Assembly (NCBI GenBank): GCA_000231825.2
Contig: JH720300.1
Location: 1,427,928 to 1,491,927 of the forward strand
Length of the DNA stretch: 64,000 nt
Source: Tetrahymena elliotti 4EA
Lineage: Eukaryota; Ciliophora; Oligohymenophorea; Hymenostomatida; Tetrahymenidae
Direction: 5' to 3'
Part shown: positions 41,001 to 58,197 of the stretch, piece after piece
How the letters are laid out: each line of letters opens with the position of its first letter
Numbering within the stretch: the stretch's first letter is position 1
The notes under the pieces: model-generated
What the model saw: the letters and a program-made list of their open reading frames with translations, nothing else
Told to the model about the DNA's origin: nothing
Databases searched by the model: none
Program-made: the position numbers and the translations under genes

Positions 41001-43976
41001 TTATTTATCTTTTTTCATTGATATATTAAAGTTAAGTGTAGGTGCTATTTTATTTACTAATTTTTTTTCCACAACTGGTTTTTCTTAAATTTAAGGCTAT
41101 TTAACTATAGCCACTTATTTTACAGGTTATTTGTTAGTAATTGGAATTTTACGATCTTTTTTAATCATGTTTTCAATTAAAGCTTCTGAAAATTTTGAGT
41201 TTTCTGAATCTTTTAATATCTTCCTAATCTTAATTTAAAAATAAAGTAAATTAGTTATTTATTTTAATTCATTGAAAAGAACTTACAGTTTCTTTAAAGC
41301 TATTTGGCTTTCTCCATTCAATTTTTTAATAAAAATTAGGCCAAAATAGCTAGCCTAAACTTATAGAATCAGAATTATTACAATTAACCTTATACTGATT
41401 AATATCTTCTAGATTTTCAAAGTTACAATCTTTCTTAGCTAACTTACTCAAAAAACGTGTTGCTGAATCTTTATCATATTAACTATTCAAATCAAATTAT
41501 AAATTTTATAGAGTCTATCCAGTAACTTGCTTTTCATATAAAATATAATTTAATCTAACTGTAGATAAACAAAGCAAAGAAGCATTAGCAGAGATGTAGT
41601 CAATTCTTTTATCTTTATTTAACATCTCAAAGTATTGAAAATAATTCTTTTTTGTAAGATTTGTTACTAGCTATTGATAGAAATAAATTTATTAGCTAAA
41701 AATATTATTAAAAATTAATCTACCTCAAAAATAGCACAGAAAGATTCATCTAAAACTAAAGAATCATATGTCATGTTTAATAAATCATCCATTTTATGTA
41801 AACTAGTTTAATCATCTAGTCTAAATAATAATCTCCAAGAAATGACTTTAGGAACTAAAGGAGAAATATAAACACTTTCATTTTCTAAAATTTACTTTTT
41901 CAGAGAATGAATGTCAACATTTCTCTTTTTTTCAATAATACTTTTTATTTTGGCTACATTTTATTCATAAACCATAATCAAATTATCTGAAAGAAATTAA
42001 ACATGCTCAAAAAGTTTTTTCTCATTATATCCATTTTCAAGTTCATGGTTATCAAGACAGGACTGCTTTCTCAGGTAATTGACTCCTGCTAAGCTTATAA
42101 CAAGAAGCAATTCTTTTATTTCTACCATCATCTTTGTTGGGTTATCTATTTATTTATTTAAAAAATTATGAGAAACTATGAAATTGTTGGCAAAAAAAAA
42201 ATCTTCCAGAATTAAGTTTCATCACCAAAAATTATTAAACTTTTAATTAAGGAATATCTCTATTTTAAGAAGTTATTTTATTCTTATTCTAAATTATTTT
42301 TAATTACTTTTCAAAATTATTTTTGACATTTTTTATTAAAGGATTAGCGATTTATTTAGTAATTGAGGCTATGTAAAATTGAAAATAATTTCAGAAAATT
42401 TAAAATAAGAGTAATTTGCTTTAAATTCAGGATTTAAAAAATCAAAAATCATAATTTTTAGAAATGAAAAATTAGTAGATATAAATAATATTTTTGGCTT
42501 AATTAATTTTGAGCCACTTCTTTTCTTGTAAAATGGAAATATTATTTTACATAGCGAAAGATGCTATGATAGAGGTTCAAGTTCTGCAATAAGACACCTT
42601 AAACGATCAGTGAATATACCAACAAGCTCCTTCACATCAATATTAGGCTAAAGAAAATAATCTAAGATCTCATCTATCATTCTATCTGCACTCTTTTTAA
42701 TACCTATAGGACTTAGAATATTACCCATGACTAATTCTTTTGCTGCAGCACTTCTGTAATAAATTTTCATAGCAAGATTCTTTTATGGCTATCCTTATTA
42801 ATTTTTTTCAAAGAATGCAAAAAATAAAGGTTTATGCTTATGTTATTCCCAGGTAGCGTTGTCAATTGTTTCATGGCACATTTATGAAAGGATTTTTTTT
42901 TATTCAGCTATTGTTAATTAGCTGGCATCTGAATTATTCAAACTAAAATTTAAATTCACATCACTCTAATTAATATTAGTAACAGTATCTGACTCTTCTG
43001 GCTATTGACCAACTCTTCTTTTTATAACCAATTCTCTAACCTCGCCTTTTCTTTAGTTAAATTTATTTTCGTTATATCCACTGTTATCTGAGTGTTGGCT
43101 TTCTGAGACATTTTAATCATCTTAGCTACTATCGTATTAATCTTCATTCTAACTACCTGATTAGCTGTTTTCTAAGTCATCATCTTCTTAATTATCTTCT
43201 TCTTCATCATCAGTTTAATCATCATCTTAAATATTTTATTCATACTCATCTTCATTTTCTTCATAGGATTAAGTATTCCCTTCTTAATTTTGTTCAACAT
43301 CTTCTTACTCATTAGAAGAATTTTGAACAAAATCTTCATCTTCATCATTAATAAATTGCTTCATATCTTTATTCACATAGGGCTTTCTTTTTTAAATTTA
43401 GTTATTTGGCTTGTTATTTTAATTAACTGCATTCTAATTCCTAGAAGGTAATGGAGGAGGCCTAGGAACAGCTTTATTATTATTACTATTATTGTTATTT
43501 TATAAACTTTTTTGGTTATTTTTTTTCTTTGTAAAGTAATTAGGGTTTTTTTTATTGGGAGGAAAGTTTTTAGCCTATCTTTGAAATTGGTTTTTATTCG
43601 ACATTTATCTTTACTAATTATTGGAACCTTAATTATGATCAAAATTTGAAGATTTATATTATACTTTTGATTATTACCAATCTCTATCCACTCCACTACC
43701 TTAGTTTCTCTAATTTGAGCTTCTGGATCTATTATTTTGCTCATTATTAAATCCTTCTTAGTTAAATCTTTGATTTGTTTCTCTAATATTTTGATTTTAT
43801 TACCTTCCCCTTTGATTTTTATTATAGCTAATGTTATTGTTGTTGTTATAATTTTATTAGTAATTTCTATTATATAATGATTATCCTTGCTTGTTTGGTG
43901 AATTTTTTCTTTAATTTCCTTAATAAAATTGCTAACTATTCATTTATTCATAACTTTAATATCCACCTTTGTTCAT
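38026..43976 (-). CDS. GANP/Sac3-family mRNA export protein (TREX-2 scaffold)
   Basis: Six exons: 43976-42551, 42145-41724, 41670-41287, 41228-40407, 40302-40157 and 40093-38026. They sum to 5268 nt (1755 residues). Residues 1-200 are Asn/Gln-rich with PRPPPLPSRN, and 210-320 are highly acidic. The SAC3 domain starts near residue 360; KIYYRSAAAKELV and IDEILDYF...FTDRLRCLIAEL match Sac3/GANP order. It continues past a 405-nt intron through KKNYFQYFEMLNKDKRIDYI. The charged linker and ERWGILIKQAQ...FYESYLCLKFFQTWKNNY resemble the Cdc31-binding helix. After it, YYKITIISDEQ, SMVNSLSNYF, GSFWITIQIED, QLSGTDLFIYIF and FNLLFLSVNE follow the order of the human GANP (MCM3AP) acetyltransferase-homology region. 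Without the 104-nt intron at 40406-40303 it would read as two genes 50 nt apart. Expected role: scaffold linking transcription and mRNA export at nuclear pores. Confidence 0.8.
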
Positions 43977-45143
43977 ATTATTTCTACCAATCTTTTTATG
44001 CTAATAATTTAACTCCAACTAACTTTTCTATATCCGTAAACTTATTCAGATATTATCGTCAGTGACTGTTTATATAATAAATCTGTATTAGATTTTAAAT
44101 AAATTCTATTTGCTATTTTCAATCAATCTATTTGATATCCTAAATTGCTTTTAATTTAATATATTCAATTTTATTTTATTAAACAATTTTCACACTATAT
44201 ATTTTTTTATCATTAAATTAATCAAGATTTTTATCATTAACTATGAATAGCTTGCTTATTCCTATTTATTTCAAACAAATATTTTAGACACTCTTGTTTA
44301 TACCAATTAATTAATATTTACTCTAAGTCAAAAATATACTAAGAATTCCTTTTAGATACTCCCATCTTTTAAAAGCACTAAAGATTCTTCAATATGTATA
44401 TTGATTCTAATTGTTCTCATAACTCAAAATAAAATTATAAAAAAACTTTTAATGTCTACTTTGAGCTCTTTTTTAATATTTAAAATTAGCTTAAAACTTC
44501 TAACATTTTATTAAATCTTTTGAATTAGATAATATCTTCTAAAAAATATTTTGATTCTTAAACAAGTATTGATAAAAGTTTTTAAGTTTCAATTCAATTT
44601 GTTTTAAAAATAAAAGATATGAAAGTAAATAGCAAGCCAATTTAAGCTTATTTATTCAAATAAGCAATATCATATCTTAATAAATAAACAAAAACCAATA
44701 AATAGTTTCAAAGTATGAAATAAATTTTATAAAAAGATCCATATAATAGATAATACAATATCAATATTATTAGCTTTCAATTATTAATTAAATTATTAAA
44801 AGAATTTAGTATCATTAAAAATTTATTTTAAAATAAAGTTCTTTGTATCAGAATAGTAGTTGATTGATTGATGGATCAATTAATGTGTTTTAGGCTTAAA
44901 GAAATGTACTTTAAATGAATAGATAGAAGGATGGATGGATGCAGTGTTTTTAAATTAGAGGAAGACAAGATAATTATGAAATATAATAATTAATTTTTCA
45001 TTAGTTTTTTTTATATTTATTTATGAATGTTTTTAGAATAGTTTTTTATTTGTTTTAAGTTAAACGACTAAGAAATTTCAACATTAGGTTATAAAGACTA
45101 ACTATACTTCTTGCTGTAATAAACATACCTCAGTAATTTTCAA
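43977..45143. other. Intergenic between two minus-strand genes
   Basis: Promoter side of the GANP-like gene and 3' side of the kinase gene. AT-rich, with GATT/GATG repeats near 44860-44940. No gene is seen. Confidence 0.5.
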
Positions 45144-47719
<2,576 letters not shown>

Positions 47720-50700
47720 TTTGAAAATTTCTTTTTGATATTTAACTATTTAAACTTATTTAGAAAATTAATTAATAAATTTCTTAATTTTCTTCTTTCT
47801 AACTTTTTTGATAAACAATTAATTAATTCATTTATTCATACATTGCGAAGACTACGAAATTGAATGATAGCTTTCCTTTAATCGCCCAATTGATGCATAT
47901 AAATAAGTAACTCAATAAATTATCTATATAATCACTTAATTAGCGAATGAATGATAGCTAAATCTTATTATTAATTTTTATACTGAATATATAATTTTGT
48001 TTTGAGTATTCCAATACACATAGATAACACAACATACTCAATTTAATACTCAAAATTTTAAGTTATTAAATTATTTTCTTTTCAAATCAATCATTACCAC
48101 TTAAAAATGTATATCAATTTTCTTTTTCTGCCTTGAAGTAATTATAAATTTAATTATTTATTTATTCTCATGATATCTCCTAAATTTTATTTACTTACTG
48201 AAAATTTCACTAAGTAGCATTGAAAATTTTATCTATTTTTTCTTAATTTTTATGAAAGTAGTCCAGTAAATATAAGTACTATATTTTTAATTCCACTGTT
48301 TAATTTATTCTAATTTCGTAAAAATAAAAATAATTTTAATTTATTCAAAAGTATATCTATTTTTCTTAAATGTTCTCAATAACATTTAGTCTAAATTAAA
48401 AATAAAAATCAAATTAATTACCTTTTTGTAACAGCCAAATTAATAAATATAAAAAATTTATTAATTATGAAAAAGCATTTCTGAATTAATTTAACAAATT
48501 CAAGTAGCAAATAATTAAAAATTAACTACCTACTTTAACTCTAAATAAATAATATTTTAAATATCTAATAAAATTAAAAATTATTTTTTAACAGTAAAAA
48601 ATAAAAGACTTCAAATTATTCAAAAAAAATTAAGAAAATATATCATTCAGTATGATTAATTATCCTAAAAACGTGAAAAAATAATAAAGGAAAAATATTT
48701 TATTTTAAAATTTGGGAAAATTTTTAAGTCTAAAATAATAAAATAAGAAAATAAAAATTATAAGAATTTTTTTACATAAGAAGTTAATGCCTTTAGGACA
48801 AAATGAGTAATCTTTATGAATTCATTTTCACTTATTTTTTTTAATTTTAGGTAAAAGTTCTTTTAATTTTTAGGTGAAAAAATATTTTTAATTTTCACAA
48901 AAAAGAAAAATTTAAGAAAGTTAATTTTTTTGACAATTAATTATTTTATAAAAATTGTTAACTCTTTACTTGCAGATAAACTTCCAAATAAAGAAGTAAA
49001 AGTTGGATGTGGAGAAAGTTAGATGATTTTAATAAATTAATTAAAATATTTAGTGAAATTTTTACATTAATCTCCTCACCATAAATCTTAAGTGTAAATA
49101 CTAATGAAAATGCTTCTAGAGGTTGTAAATTTTAACTTTTTCTAATTTGTTTGCTTTTCAAAAAAACAAGTTTAATAAATTCAAAACCATGTAAAAGTAT
49201 TAAAAGATGTTAGGGTTCCTCCAGAGAAAAAGAGAGAGAATACCAAAAAAAGAAAAATGCTAAGAAAAGAAAAGTCTTCCTAATAATTTTAAATGAGAAT
49301 GAAATTATTATTTATTATTAATTTTCATTTTTTTGCTGTTAATATTATTTATTAATCTGAAATTTCAACATTGATTTTAAAATTAACACTTAACTTCTTA
49401 TCAAAAATAAATTAAAAGAATATTTTTCACAATTTCTTTAGAAGAATTTTGTCTAATGTTAAAACGAATTCAACTATTATCACTTAAAAACCATAACAAC
49501 TTGATTTGGGATTAATCTAAACCATTTTAAGCTTGTAAATTTAATGAAATTATTTTTGCTTTTATTGAACTTCTGTTTCAAAAATATTTATTTGGTTAAT
49601 TTAGTTGTTGCAAATAATATATGATATAGATAGAAATTACTAAGAAATTATGATTTATTGTCTTAATTAGACAAAATCTTTAATAAAAGCTATTTTTCTA
49701 AATATCATTATTATTTTATGTTCATTAACAATTATTTCAACGATGTTATATTGATAGATTTGCTTAAATATGAACAATATTTGTTTTTGTTTAATTATTT
49801 AAAAATTTAAATTAAAAAACTCTTAGTTCTTTCAAATAATTAAAGGTTTCTAAACTGTTTGAAGAAAAATAAACAATTTTTTAACTGATAAAAATATGAA
49901 AGGATTTAACTTTATAAGTATATTATGGTCAAGTCTTTTTTAATGTGTCAAAAAACTTAAGTAAAAATAAAAATATAAAAAAACTTACACAGAATACTAA
50001 ATTTATTTAGAAAATGAAAGTAATTATTAACTGGCTGGTAGTTTGTGTTATTGCGGCTATTTTAATTTTGATGTCATTAAAAAAATAAAAGATATTTCTT
50101 TTATTTGATAGTTTTCATAATAAAAGAGTAGAATTTGATGAATTGTGATTCAATATTTATCTATTTTTAGATTATTAGGTAAAACAAATTGATTTATTGA
50201 TGATAAAAACAAGAATTAACTATTGATCTAGAAAAATTTTTAGGTTTTTTTCTTCTTTATTTCAGTAATAAACATCCTCTACTTTCAAAAACTTGTTTAG
50301 TAAAAATTATTTTAACATAAACACAAATAGGAGGAATTAGAGGTATATTCTATTTTATTTTGTGTTGATTTACTTAAATATTCATAACTTTTATTTGATT
50401 AAGCAAAAAAATATACCCATTAGGTTTTTTATTTTTGAGCCTAGTCTCCATTTTATTTGAAGTAAATTTTTATAATATCTAGAATAATTATTTAAGCAAA
50501 ATAAAATTAAATGGGTAACACTTTTTTTGTTTTTTTATGCCCTTTAAAATATTTTAGTCAGGCCTCTTGTTATTTATTAGTAGGTTTTTGAAATATTAAT
50601 TGTAATTTAGTTTTGAACTTTCATATTTTTTTGTTAAAGAGAAAGCTGTAATAAATCTTTTTTGTGTTGATTGGTTGGCTGAAACCAGAAATTGACACTA

Positions 50701-52955
50701 TTCTTTCTGACTATTATATTATATTTTTCATTCAAGCTTGTATTAAATTAAAAATAAATTCTATTTATTGAAGTAGTATATTTATAATCATGGAAAAAAT
50801 CAATTTCAATTATTTGTAACACCAATTAAGTGCTTATACTCAATCAATAAAAATAACTTAAATTAGTATTTAATTTTTACAAAAAATGATCGACCAAATA
50901 ATTTCTTAGTACTCACAAATTTATAAATTTATCAAATAAACTTATTTTAAAGATGGCTTTTAATTTCTTGTTTTTCTTGTTGGTGTTTTTTAAAAAAGTA
51001 AAAAGAAGAGTGAAATGATGTAAGCAGACTGAGCTTTTTGTGTAAAAAATCAGATAGATCAGGTTAGATATTCTATTAGTAAGTAGAAAAATTGTTTAAA
51101 ATTAGTTGAAAAATAAGACTAAATAAGCAACAAAGAAGTTTGTGATTTTATCAAAATAAATTGAATGAATAAATAAATAAGAAGAAAAATATTTTAATAA
51201 TAAAAAATACTTATTAGAGATCTTATAAAATAAATTTAGGCTAAATAAAAATAAAAATTTACCTTAAAATTAGAATAACAAATGATTCTGATTAAATAGA
51301 AAACTCGAAATATGTTCATTCGTGCTTTTTTTAAACTAAAAAGCAAGAATGTTTTTTAATGTAGAAATAAAATTACGTTCATGAAATTTGGAGGAGCTTA
51401 ATATTAAAAGACATTTCGTAGGCCAGGATTTGAGAATTACATCCTTTATTTCATCAATAACAGACTAGCTTTTTATTTTAGAAAACTAAAGTCTGTTTTA
51501 CAAACAACTAACGAAAAAAATTCTAAAAATGCCAGCGAGCAGCAATTAGCATTATGCTTACAATTTTAAATAGGCTGGCTAATGTTAATTAATTCTTTCA
51601 ATATGAATTATCTTTTTTTGAATTATTAAATGATAAGATTTTGAATATTTGTATGATAACTCTACTCAATAAATTTTTAAGATTTTGATGTAACGCATGC
51701 ATATATGTATGCCTTACAAAATTTTTAATTTAAATTTGCATTTAATCTTTAAGAACTAAATTTATTCAACTCATTCATTCACACAATCAATCACAGATTA
51801 ATTTATTGAATAAATCTTTGGTTTATTTTCTTCAACTAAATCTTCATTTATTTATTTCTTAGATAAAGTTGCCATCTCTTTAGTTATCAATATATCTATC
51901 TAATAATTTTCTTTAGACAAGCATTTTAAGTGAGTATTTGTAGATTTTTTCAAAGGTATTGCAAACGTTATTCTGTTTCACTTGCTAGACTATTTTAAGT
52001 TGGGCTGTTTAATATTATTAACCTCATCAAATAAATAAAATGCTCTTATTGAAAATTTTAACGATCAACCTTTGAAGTTACAATCTACATTTTTTCGTAA
52101 AAGAGGCTGTCTGTTTGTTTTAAGATAACAAAATGCTTAGATTAATAAATAAAGATTAAAGTAAAAGATGTGTTTTAAAATGCAAAAAGTAAATTATTAC
52201 ATCTTACTTTATCTAAATAGATAATTCTAAAGAGAATTATGAAATTCGCAAATGAAAGGATTGAAAAAATTAATGGGATGGAGCCTTTTAAAATTATCTA
52301 AATACAAATGATAGTATATAATATTAAGTGGTCCTGGTTAGTATTTAAAAGTCTTGAAGTATTAATATACTTTTTAAATATTTTTAACTTAGAAAACAAC
52401 AAAAATTACTATAAAGATAGAGAAAATGTAAGGCTAATATTTGTTAATAAATTTTAAAATTAGATTCATCACAATCACACATTTTAGATAGATATCTGTT
52501 CTTTTTTTGTAATAATTCCTAATTTCCATAGAGATAGAAGGGTTGTTAAATTAAAATTCACACACACTCTTTGCTAAATCACTACCTAAATTATTCTTGC
52601 TATGAATGAGCAAATAAGATGAGCCAGTGGGGAATATATTTTAACACTATTAATTAATTTAAACTAATAAATTCCAATATAATTGTAAAGAAATTATTAA
52701 TCCTTAGTTTTGTGATAACCAAATGATCGTTTGTTGTTAATATATTTCTTTTAATAAAATAGAAGATACTTCTTTTTTCCCACTTTGTAAACCTCTATTG
52801 GAACTCACTATTAAAAATTTTGCTATATCTTTCGGAATATAATTAAAATTAAGCACAAAAAATTAAATAATCTCGGAATAAAAAACATAACAAAATATAA
52901 AATAAACATACATACATACCTACCTACCTACATAAAAAATATAAAATACAACAAT
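47720..52955. other. 5.2 kb region without recognised genes
   Basis: Divergent spacer between the MAK-like kinase and the first lipid-anchored candidate. It is AT-rich throughout. Two weak open frames (50014-50148 and 52239-52622, plus) are no longer than chance allows when only TGA stops translation. No tRNA-like T-loop or other RNA signature was seen. Confidence 0.5.
52907..52933. repeat. (CATA)n/(CCTA)n tetranucleotide repeat
   Basis: A short CATA run grades into CCTA, ending about 22 bases before the ATG of the first lipid-anchored candidate, so it probably lies in its 5' UTR. A related CATA run precedes the second copy. Confidence 0.8.
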
Positions 52956-53543
52956 ATGGGTTCAAGTTGCACTTCAGGTAAACCTAAAAAACTCAGAAAT
53001 AACTCTAGCTCCAACAGTAATACTACTAAATCATCACCAAAATAACTTCCCAGTAATATACCTTCAGTTTACTTCCATCAAATATAGAAGGAACAACAAG
53101 ACTTATGTTTTTAAGATAAAAACATCTCAAATAAAGCTTTTTCCAAATATCTTTCTGCAGACAACACTGCTCCTTCTAATGATATGCGTTCTGCTTAGTC
53201 AAGCAACAGCATGAAAAATGAACTTCAAGTTAAAAAGCCTGCTCAAACCAACAGCCATTCAGAAAATAATGTTTTGAAAAAATAAAGAAAATCTAGCCAA
53301 CTTGAAAACTTTATCCTTGAAAGAAAAAGATACATGCAAGAGAGAGGAGTTGCTGTTTATACTCCATACACTATCCTCCCTCCACCTGTATTAAAAAGTG
53401 TAAGATCTAGCTCTCTTCAATAAAAACGTATAAAATCTCTCAGTAGAGCTAGTCTTAAAAATGAAGCTTACTAAAATAAATTATTATCACAACCAGCCAG
53501 TATGCATCGTGGGGATATTGATGCAATTACAGTTGAAATTTGA
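52956..53543 (+). CDS. Putative N-myristoylated protein, paralogue A (unknown family)
   Basis: A single exon of 195 residues. The N terminus MGSSCTSGKPKK fits an N-myristoylation site (Gly2, small residues, Thr6) with Cys5 available for palmitoylation and a following basic patch, which predicts membrane attachment. The middle is Ser/Asn/Gln-rich and probably disordered. A conserved core, NFILERKRYMQERGV followed by YTPYTILPPPVLK, lies around residues 115-145. The C terminus has QPASMHRGDIDAITVEI just before TGA. The same N terminus, core and C-terminal motif recur in the gene at 59612, so these are the constrained parts. No known domain is recognised and function is unknown. The gene stands alone, with 5 kb of empty DNA upstream and 6 kb downstream. 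Confidence 0.85.
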
Positions 53544-56500
53544 ACAAATTATATTAAAATTCAAGCTTAATTAACCAAAAATTGACTAACTAAAAAACAA
53601 ACCCGCTCTAATTAACTTACTACTAACCATTCAAGAATTAAATATTAAATTTTTCACTACCACTTTAGAAAATAAATATAATAATAAAAATACCTATTTC
53701 TTTCCTTAACTACCTTCCTTAAAAATCTTTTGATTTTCTTACTCTTAAAAACAATAAAATACGCATAAACCTCCTAAAATACTTTATAAATAAAATATAA
53801 AAACTAATTTAATTTAAAAAATATCAAAAAATAAATAATCACATGTTTATATGTAATGCAATTCTCGTGAAGTTTATTTCCACAAATTTAATTTTAAGTT
53901 ACAAATGCTTCTTTATCTTCTTTACTTCAACCAATCTTTCAAGCCATTCTCTTTGATTAATATTTGATAATACCTTTCCAACCAACATAAAATCAAAGAT
54001 CAAATTTTACAAGCAGCGTTCTTTCTCTTAATTTCTAATTTTTAGTTTACATTTATTTAGTATAGAAGACCTTCCTATTTTTAATTATTATTTTCTATCG
54101 AATAAACTATTTCCCTAATTACTGGTAAATGTTCACTTTAATTCAAATTATTAATCAAGTCAGAGACGCTTTCAGATAATGTAAAAATTAAACTTTGTAA
54201 CATGCAGGCACATGAATAGGATTTTAAATCAAAGTTATTTTGATATAATCAAATTTATCATGAGTAAATGTATACAATAAATAAAAAACTCTTTTTATCA
54301 AAGCTGATAGAAAAACTAAAATAATCAAACTACAAACTAAAAAGCTATCAGCCAATCAATCTTTATTTATTTATCCTTTAAATTAAATTGATGTCAAGAC
54401 TTATAAATCAATATACATTCATTCCACCATTAAAAATGTTTTTTTCTATTCTTTTCATGAAAATAAATTCTTTTTTCAATTTTAATTTTCTTAAAATAAA
54501 CTAAATAATTCTAAAAAATCTAAGTAATTTTATCGTGATCTTATCAATATTTTTGAAGTACGTAAGTATTTATTTTTTTATTTCAAATAAAGAAAGGTTT
54601 TATAATTATTACTAGGATTAGGATTATTTAATCAAAAGATTAAGTATTTTTTAGATATTCGAGTATGTAAACATAAACTAAATGCAAGAAGTATTTAAAA
54701 TAATTTTAAAATAAGAGATATTTTTATATTCAAAGAAATATTCTACTTCCCAGCTTACTTATATTTGATGAAAAATCTTTTAGATATTTAAATTGATTAC
54801 TAAGGCTGACTTTAATTCAGTTTATCTTAGTTAATTTTGTTGTAATTTTTTTTTCAACCCTAGAATAACTTTCTAAAATTACAAAACTTGTTTACCACAA
54901 AATTATCAAACGGATCCCAGAATATTACTTTTTTTAAATATTTCAAATGCCTTACAAAGGTATTCATCTAAGTATTTTCAAGCTGAAAATGAGATTAGAT
55001 TTGTAGCTACTACAAAAGATTAGTTTAAAGACTATAAAATTCTTTAACTTATATACTAAATTATTAATTACTTTTATCTGTGAAGTGTATTAGCTTAGAT
55101 AGTTTTGATTAAAGTATCATTAGTATATCTATCTATCTATCAGTATTTTTGTGAAAAAGAAAAACTATTCAGAAATAGAAAAATTTTAAATAAAGATCTA
55201 ATTTTAAATGGTAAAATGGAGTTTTAAAATTGTATGCTTTATTATTGAAAAATCCCATTTCAAAATACAAATAAAATGTTCCAATCTTTTCTTATTAAAA
55301 AGTTTATTTGATAAATAAAATAGATAGTTTGATAATTTTAATGGTGAATATTTCAAGCTTTACTTGTATATGTTATTTTATTTTTATTACTACAATTTTT
55401 TACAGTTGAGCTTTGACTGTTTATGCTTTGCTTGTTTATTTAATGTGAAAGTGAGTGTCTATATATTTTTTTGTGGAGAAAGAATAATAATACAAATATC
55501 AAATTATAAAAAATAGAAAATAAGCTGATAATGTAATAAAAGAAAAGAAATATTTCGTTCTTTTTTCGAATCAAATAATTGATTTTTTTTCTCTATAAAT
55601 TAGAATTACGACTTGCTTTTTATGACCCAGCCCTTTTTTGAGTGATTGATTTTTCTACTAATTAAGTTAAATTTAGAAAGATAGAAGGAGGGGGTGTTAA
55701 GTATTTAAGAATTTATTTAAATCTTTTGAGACATTTGTAAATTAAATCTAAAAGTAATTTTGAATCGCTACTTAAATTTAACAAATAGTAATGATTGGCA
55801 TAGCTTTTCTATTTCAATTTAAAAAGATATTTTTTATCTATACCAAATAATTTAAACCTTGAAAACATAAATAATTTCATAGGCTTTTACTATAAAACCT
55901 TACATATTATTTGTTAATATGGAGCAAGCAGTGAATAGATAGATGGATGAAAAGCCTAATTTTTTAAGAATTAATTTAATTAAGGTTACTTTATCTTCTT
56001 ATTTTTTATAAGAAATAATGAAATAGTTAGTATTAGATTTGAGATAAAAGTTGCTTATTTGTGACGACGAAATATAATTTATAAAATTAAAACTTTCAAC
56101 ACCATCAATTAATTTCAAATCATTATCATTCATTCTAAAAAGATTATTTTTTTTAAAGCAAATTTAAATATTGAAAACAAAAATATTTAGATTAACTTCA
56201 CTCTCATATTTTTATTGCTATTTTAATGCCTTTTAATAGAGCTATTTAAATAAAGATAGATACTCTTTCATACCATAAATTATATCTCTATAAGATTATC
56301 TAAATATGTGACCATTATCTTTTATTTAACCAAGAATTTTTATCAACCTGTAAACAGAATTCAAGCAAATTATACAAGACTACCTAAACAAAATTAGATT
56401 AGATTTGAGATTCATTTACGATAACAAACATTTTAGAATAAAAAAATATTATAGTAAAAGTAAGCATAAAAATACTTATAAATTTATTGATATTCAATAC

Positions 56501-58162
56501 TCTAATAGTATTTTTTTGGCATCAAAGCAAGTTGAAAGTATTGCTAATAAATTATTTTAAAATAAAGTCTAATATTTTTAAATTTTCAAAAAAAAGAATA
56601 GATAAAAGAGATCTGAAATTGATTTAAAAATATAATAAAACCCTCTAAAAATCAAATTCAAAAAGAAAATTCATACGCAATTCTTTTTTTTTAAAATTGT
56701 TTGGTTATAAAGTCTTCAAATTATTAGTATAAAAACTTAAATGAATTTTAATTTTTACTTTACTTATTGAGTAATAAATCATAGTTAATCAGAATTTATT
56801 ATCCTTATCTAATTGTTAAAAATTTAAATATTTTATTGTAAATAAAATAAAATTATTGTTTGATTACTTATCAAAATATTTAAAAATAATGTTTTCATTT
56901 ATTTTTAATTCAAATAAAATGTTATTCATGCTAGAAAGTAATATCTTTATTATCTCTAAAATGATTCAATAGTCTTCAATATATTTGAGAAAAAATTATC
57001 TTAACAATCTCATTTTTAACCTAATTTTACTTGTTAAGTCTACTACGGTGATTGGGTAATTATACTTAGAATACTATCGCTAAAGTATTAGCTCTGTAAA
57101 ATTTAGGCATCCAGTTTATTAAATTGTTATTATTATTAACTAGGAATAGGATTTTACCACATTATTATTTTATGGAAATCAATAAGTGTTTTCAATTTTT
57201 CATGAGATGCATATATTAATAATAAAGAATGTAAGGTAAAAGAAACACAAAATCACTATATTTAATCAAATTTATTGTTGAATAACTTCAAAATCTAATT
57301 AATCTTTTTGATTTTAATAATTACGAATATCAACAAAAATCATATATATTATCAATTTAAATATTCTTATCATAATTCAGCCTCATTTAAAAATCCACAA
57401 AAAACTATTAGAAATTACACTAAATTATGAAAGCTATTGCTTGCTAATTTATGTAAGCAGCCACTTACCAAATTATTAAATGAATAAAAATCCCTAATTT
57501 TTATGAAAAATACATAATTAGAAAACCTATTTCTGTTATTCTTCTTCAAATTTCATACAAATTAAAATTAGAAGAAAGTACAAAAAAGTTAAATTCTGGG
57601 AAAATTTTAATTATTTTTGGAAAAGTTTTGAAAAATGAAAGCATGAAAAACACTTAAAAACTGCATATTTTTGATCTAAAAATAGTAAAAAAAGATAATC
57701 TGTTGGAATTAATAAATTTTATGTTGAATTGGATAATAATTTTTATAAAACATCTTTTCGTTTTTCTATTCAATTTAATTTTAAAAAATTTGTGAATTAG
57801 ATTTTATCTGTGGAAATTCGATTTTTCAAATGTTATTTCCATGAGATTTTATTTTGATCAAGTTATTTGAAGCCCTTTATTATTTGGTTTTGGGGTATGA
57901 GTTATTAGGTGAGAATCGATTATTTACAATAGAGCAAAAAAAAGTTAATTAGCCCAACTGAATTTTTATTTGGTGTCTTAAAATATTGATAAATTTGTAT
58001 TAATATTTATACTTTGATTTAGAAAGTAATAAAAACCAAAAGCAATTTACAAATTTAATAGTTACTAATAGAGATCTAACCAGAAATAAGTTAGTTTGAA
58101 ATTACTTACTTCTCCAGCAAAATTATCAAAAAGCATGAAAGAATAAATTAAAGAATTTATTA

Positions 58163-58197
58163 AACAAGCAATTAAGCAAGCAAACAAGCAAACAAAT
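58163..58197. repeat. Imperfect (AAGC/AAAC)n repeat
   Basis: Short-period run of AAGCA and AAACA units. It is a simple repeat with no sign of function. Confidence 0.65.

Noticed and set aside
42146..42550. Open frame continuing past 42550 to a TGA near 42222, which would end the N-terminal half there.
   Set aside because: The sequence becomes low-complexity and breaks the SAC3 domain. A 405-nt intron restores the domain in phase.
50014..50148. Plus-strand 44-codon frame with a signal-like hydrophobic start.
   Set aside because: Downstream exons could be imagined but not supported; too short to call.
52239..52622. Plus-strand frame of 127 codons with TGA as the only stop.
   Set aside because: Its length is within chance for AT-rich DNA with one stop codon, and no domain or conserved composition is seen.
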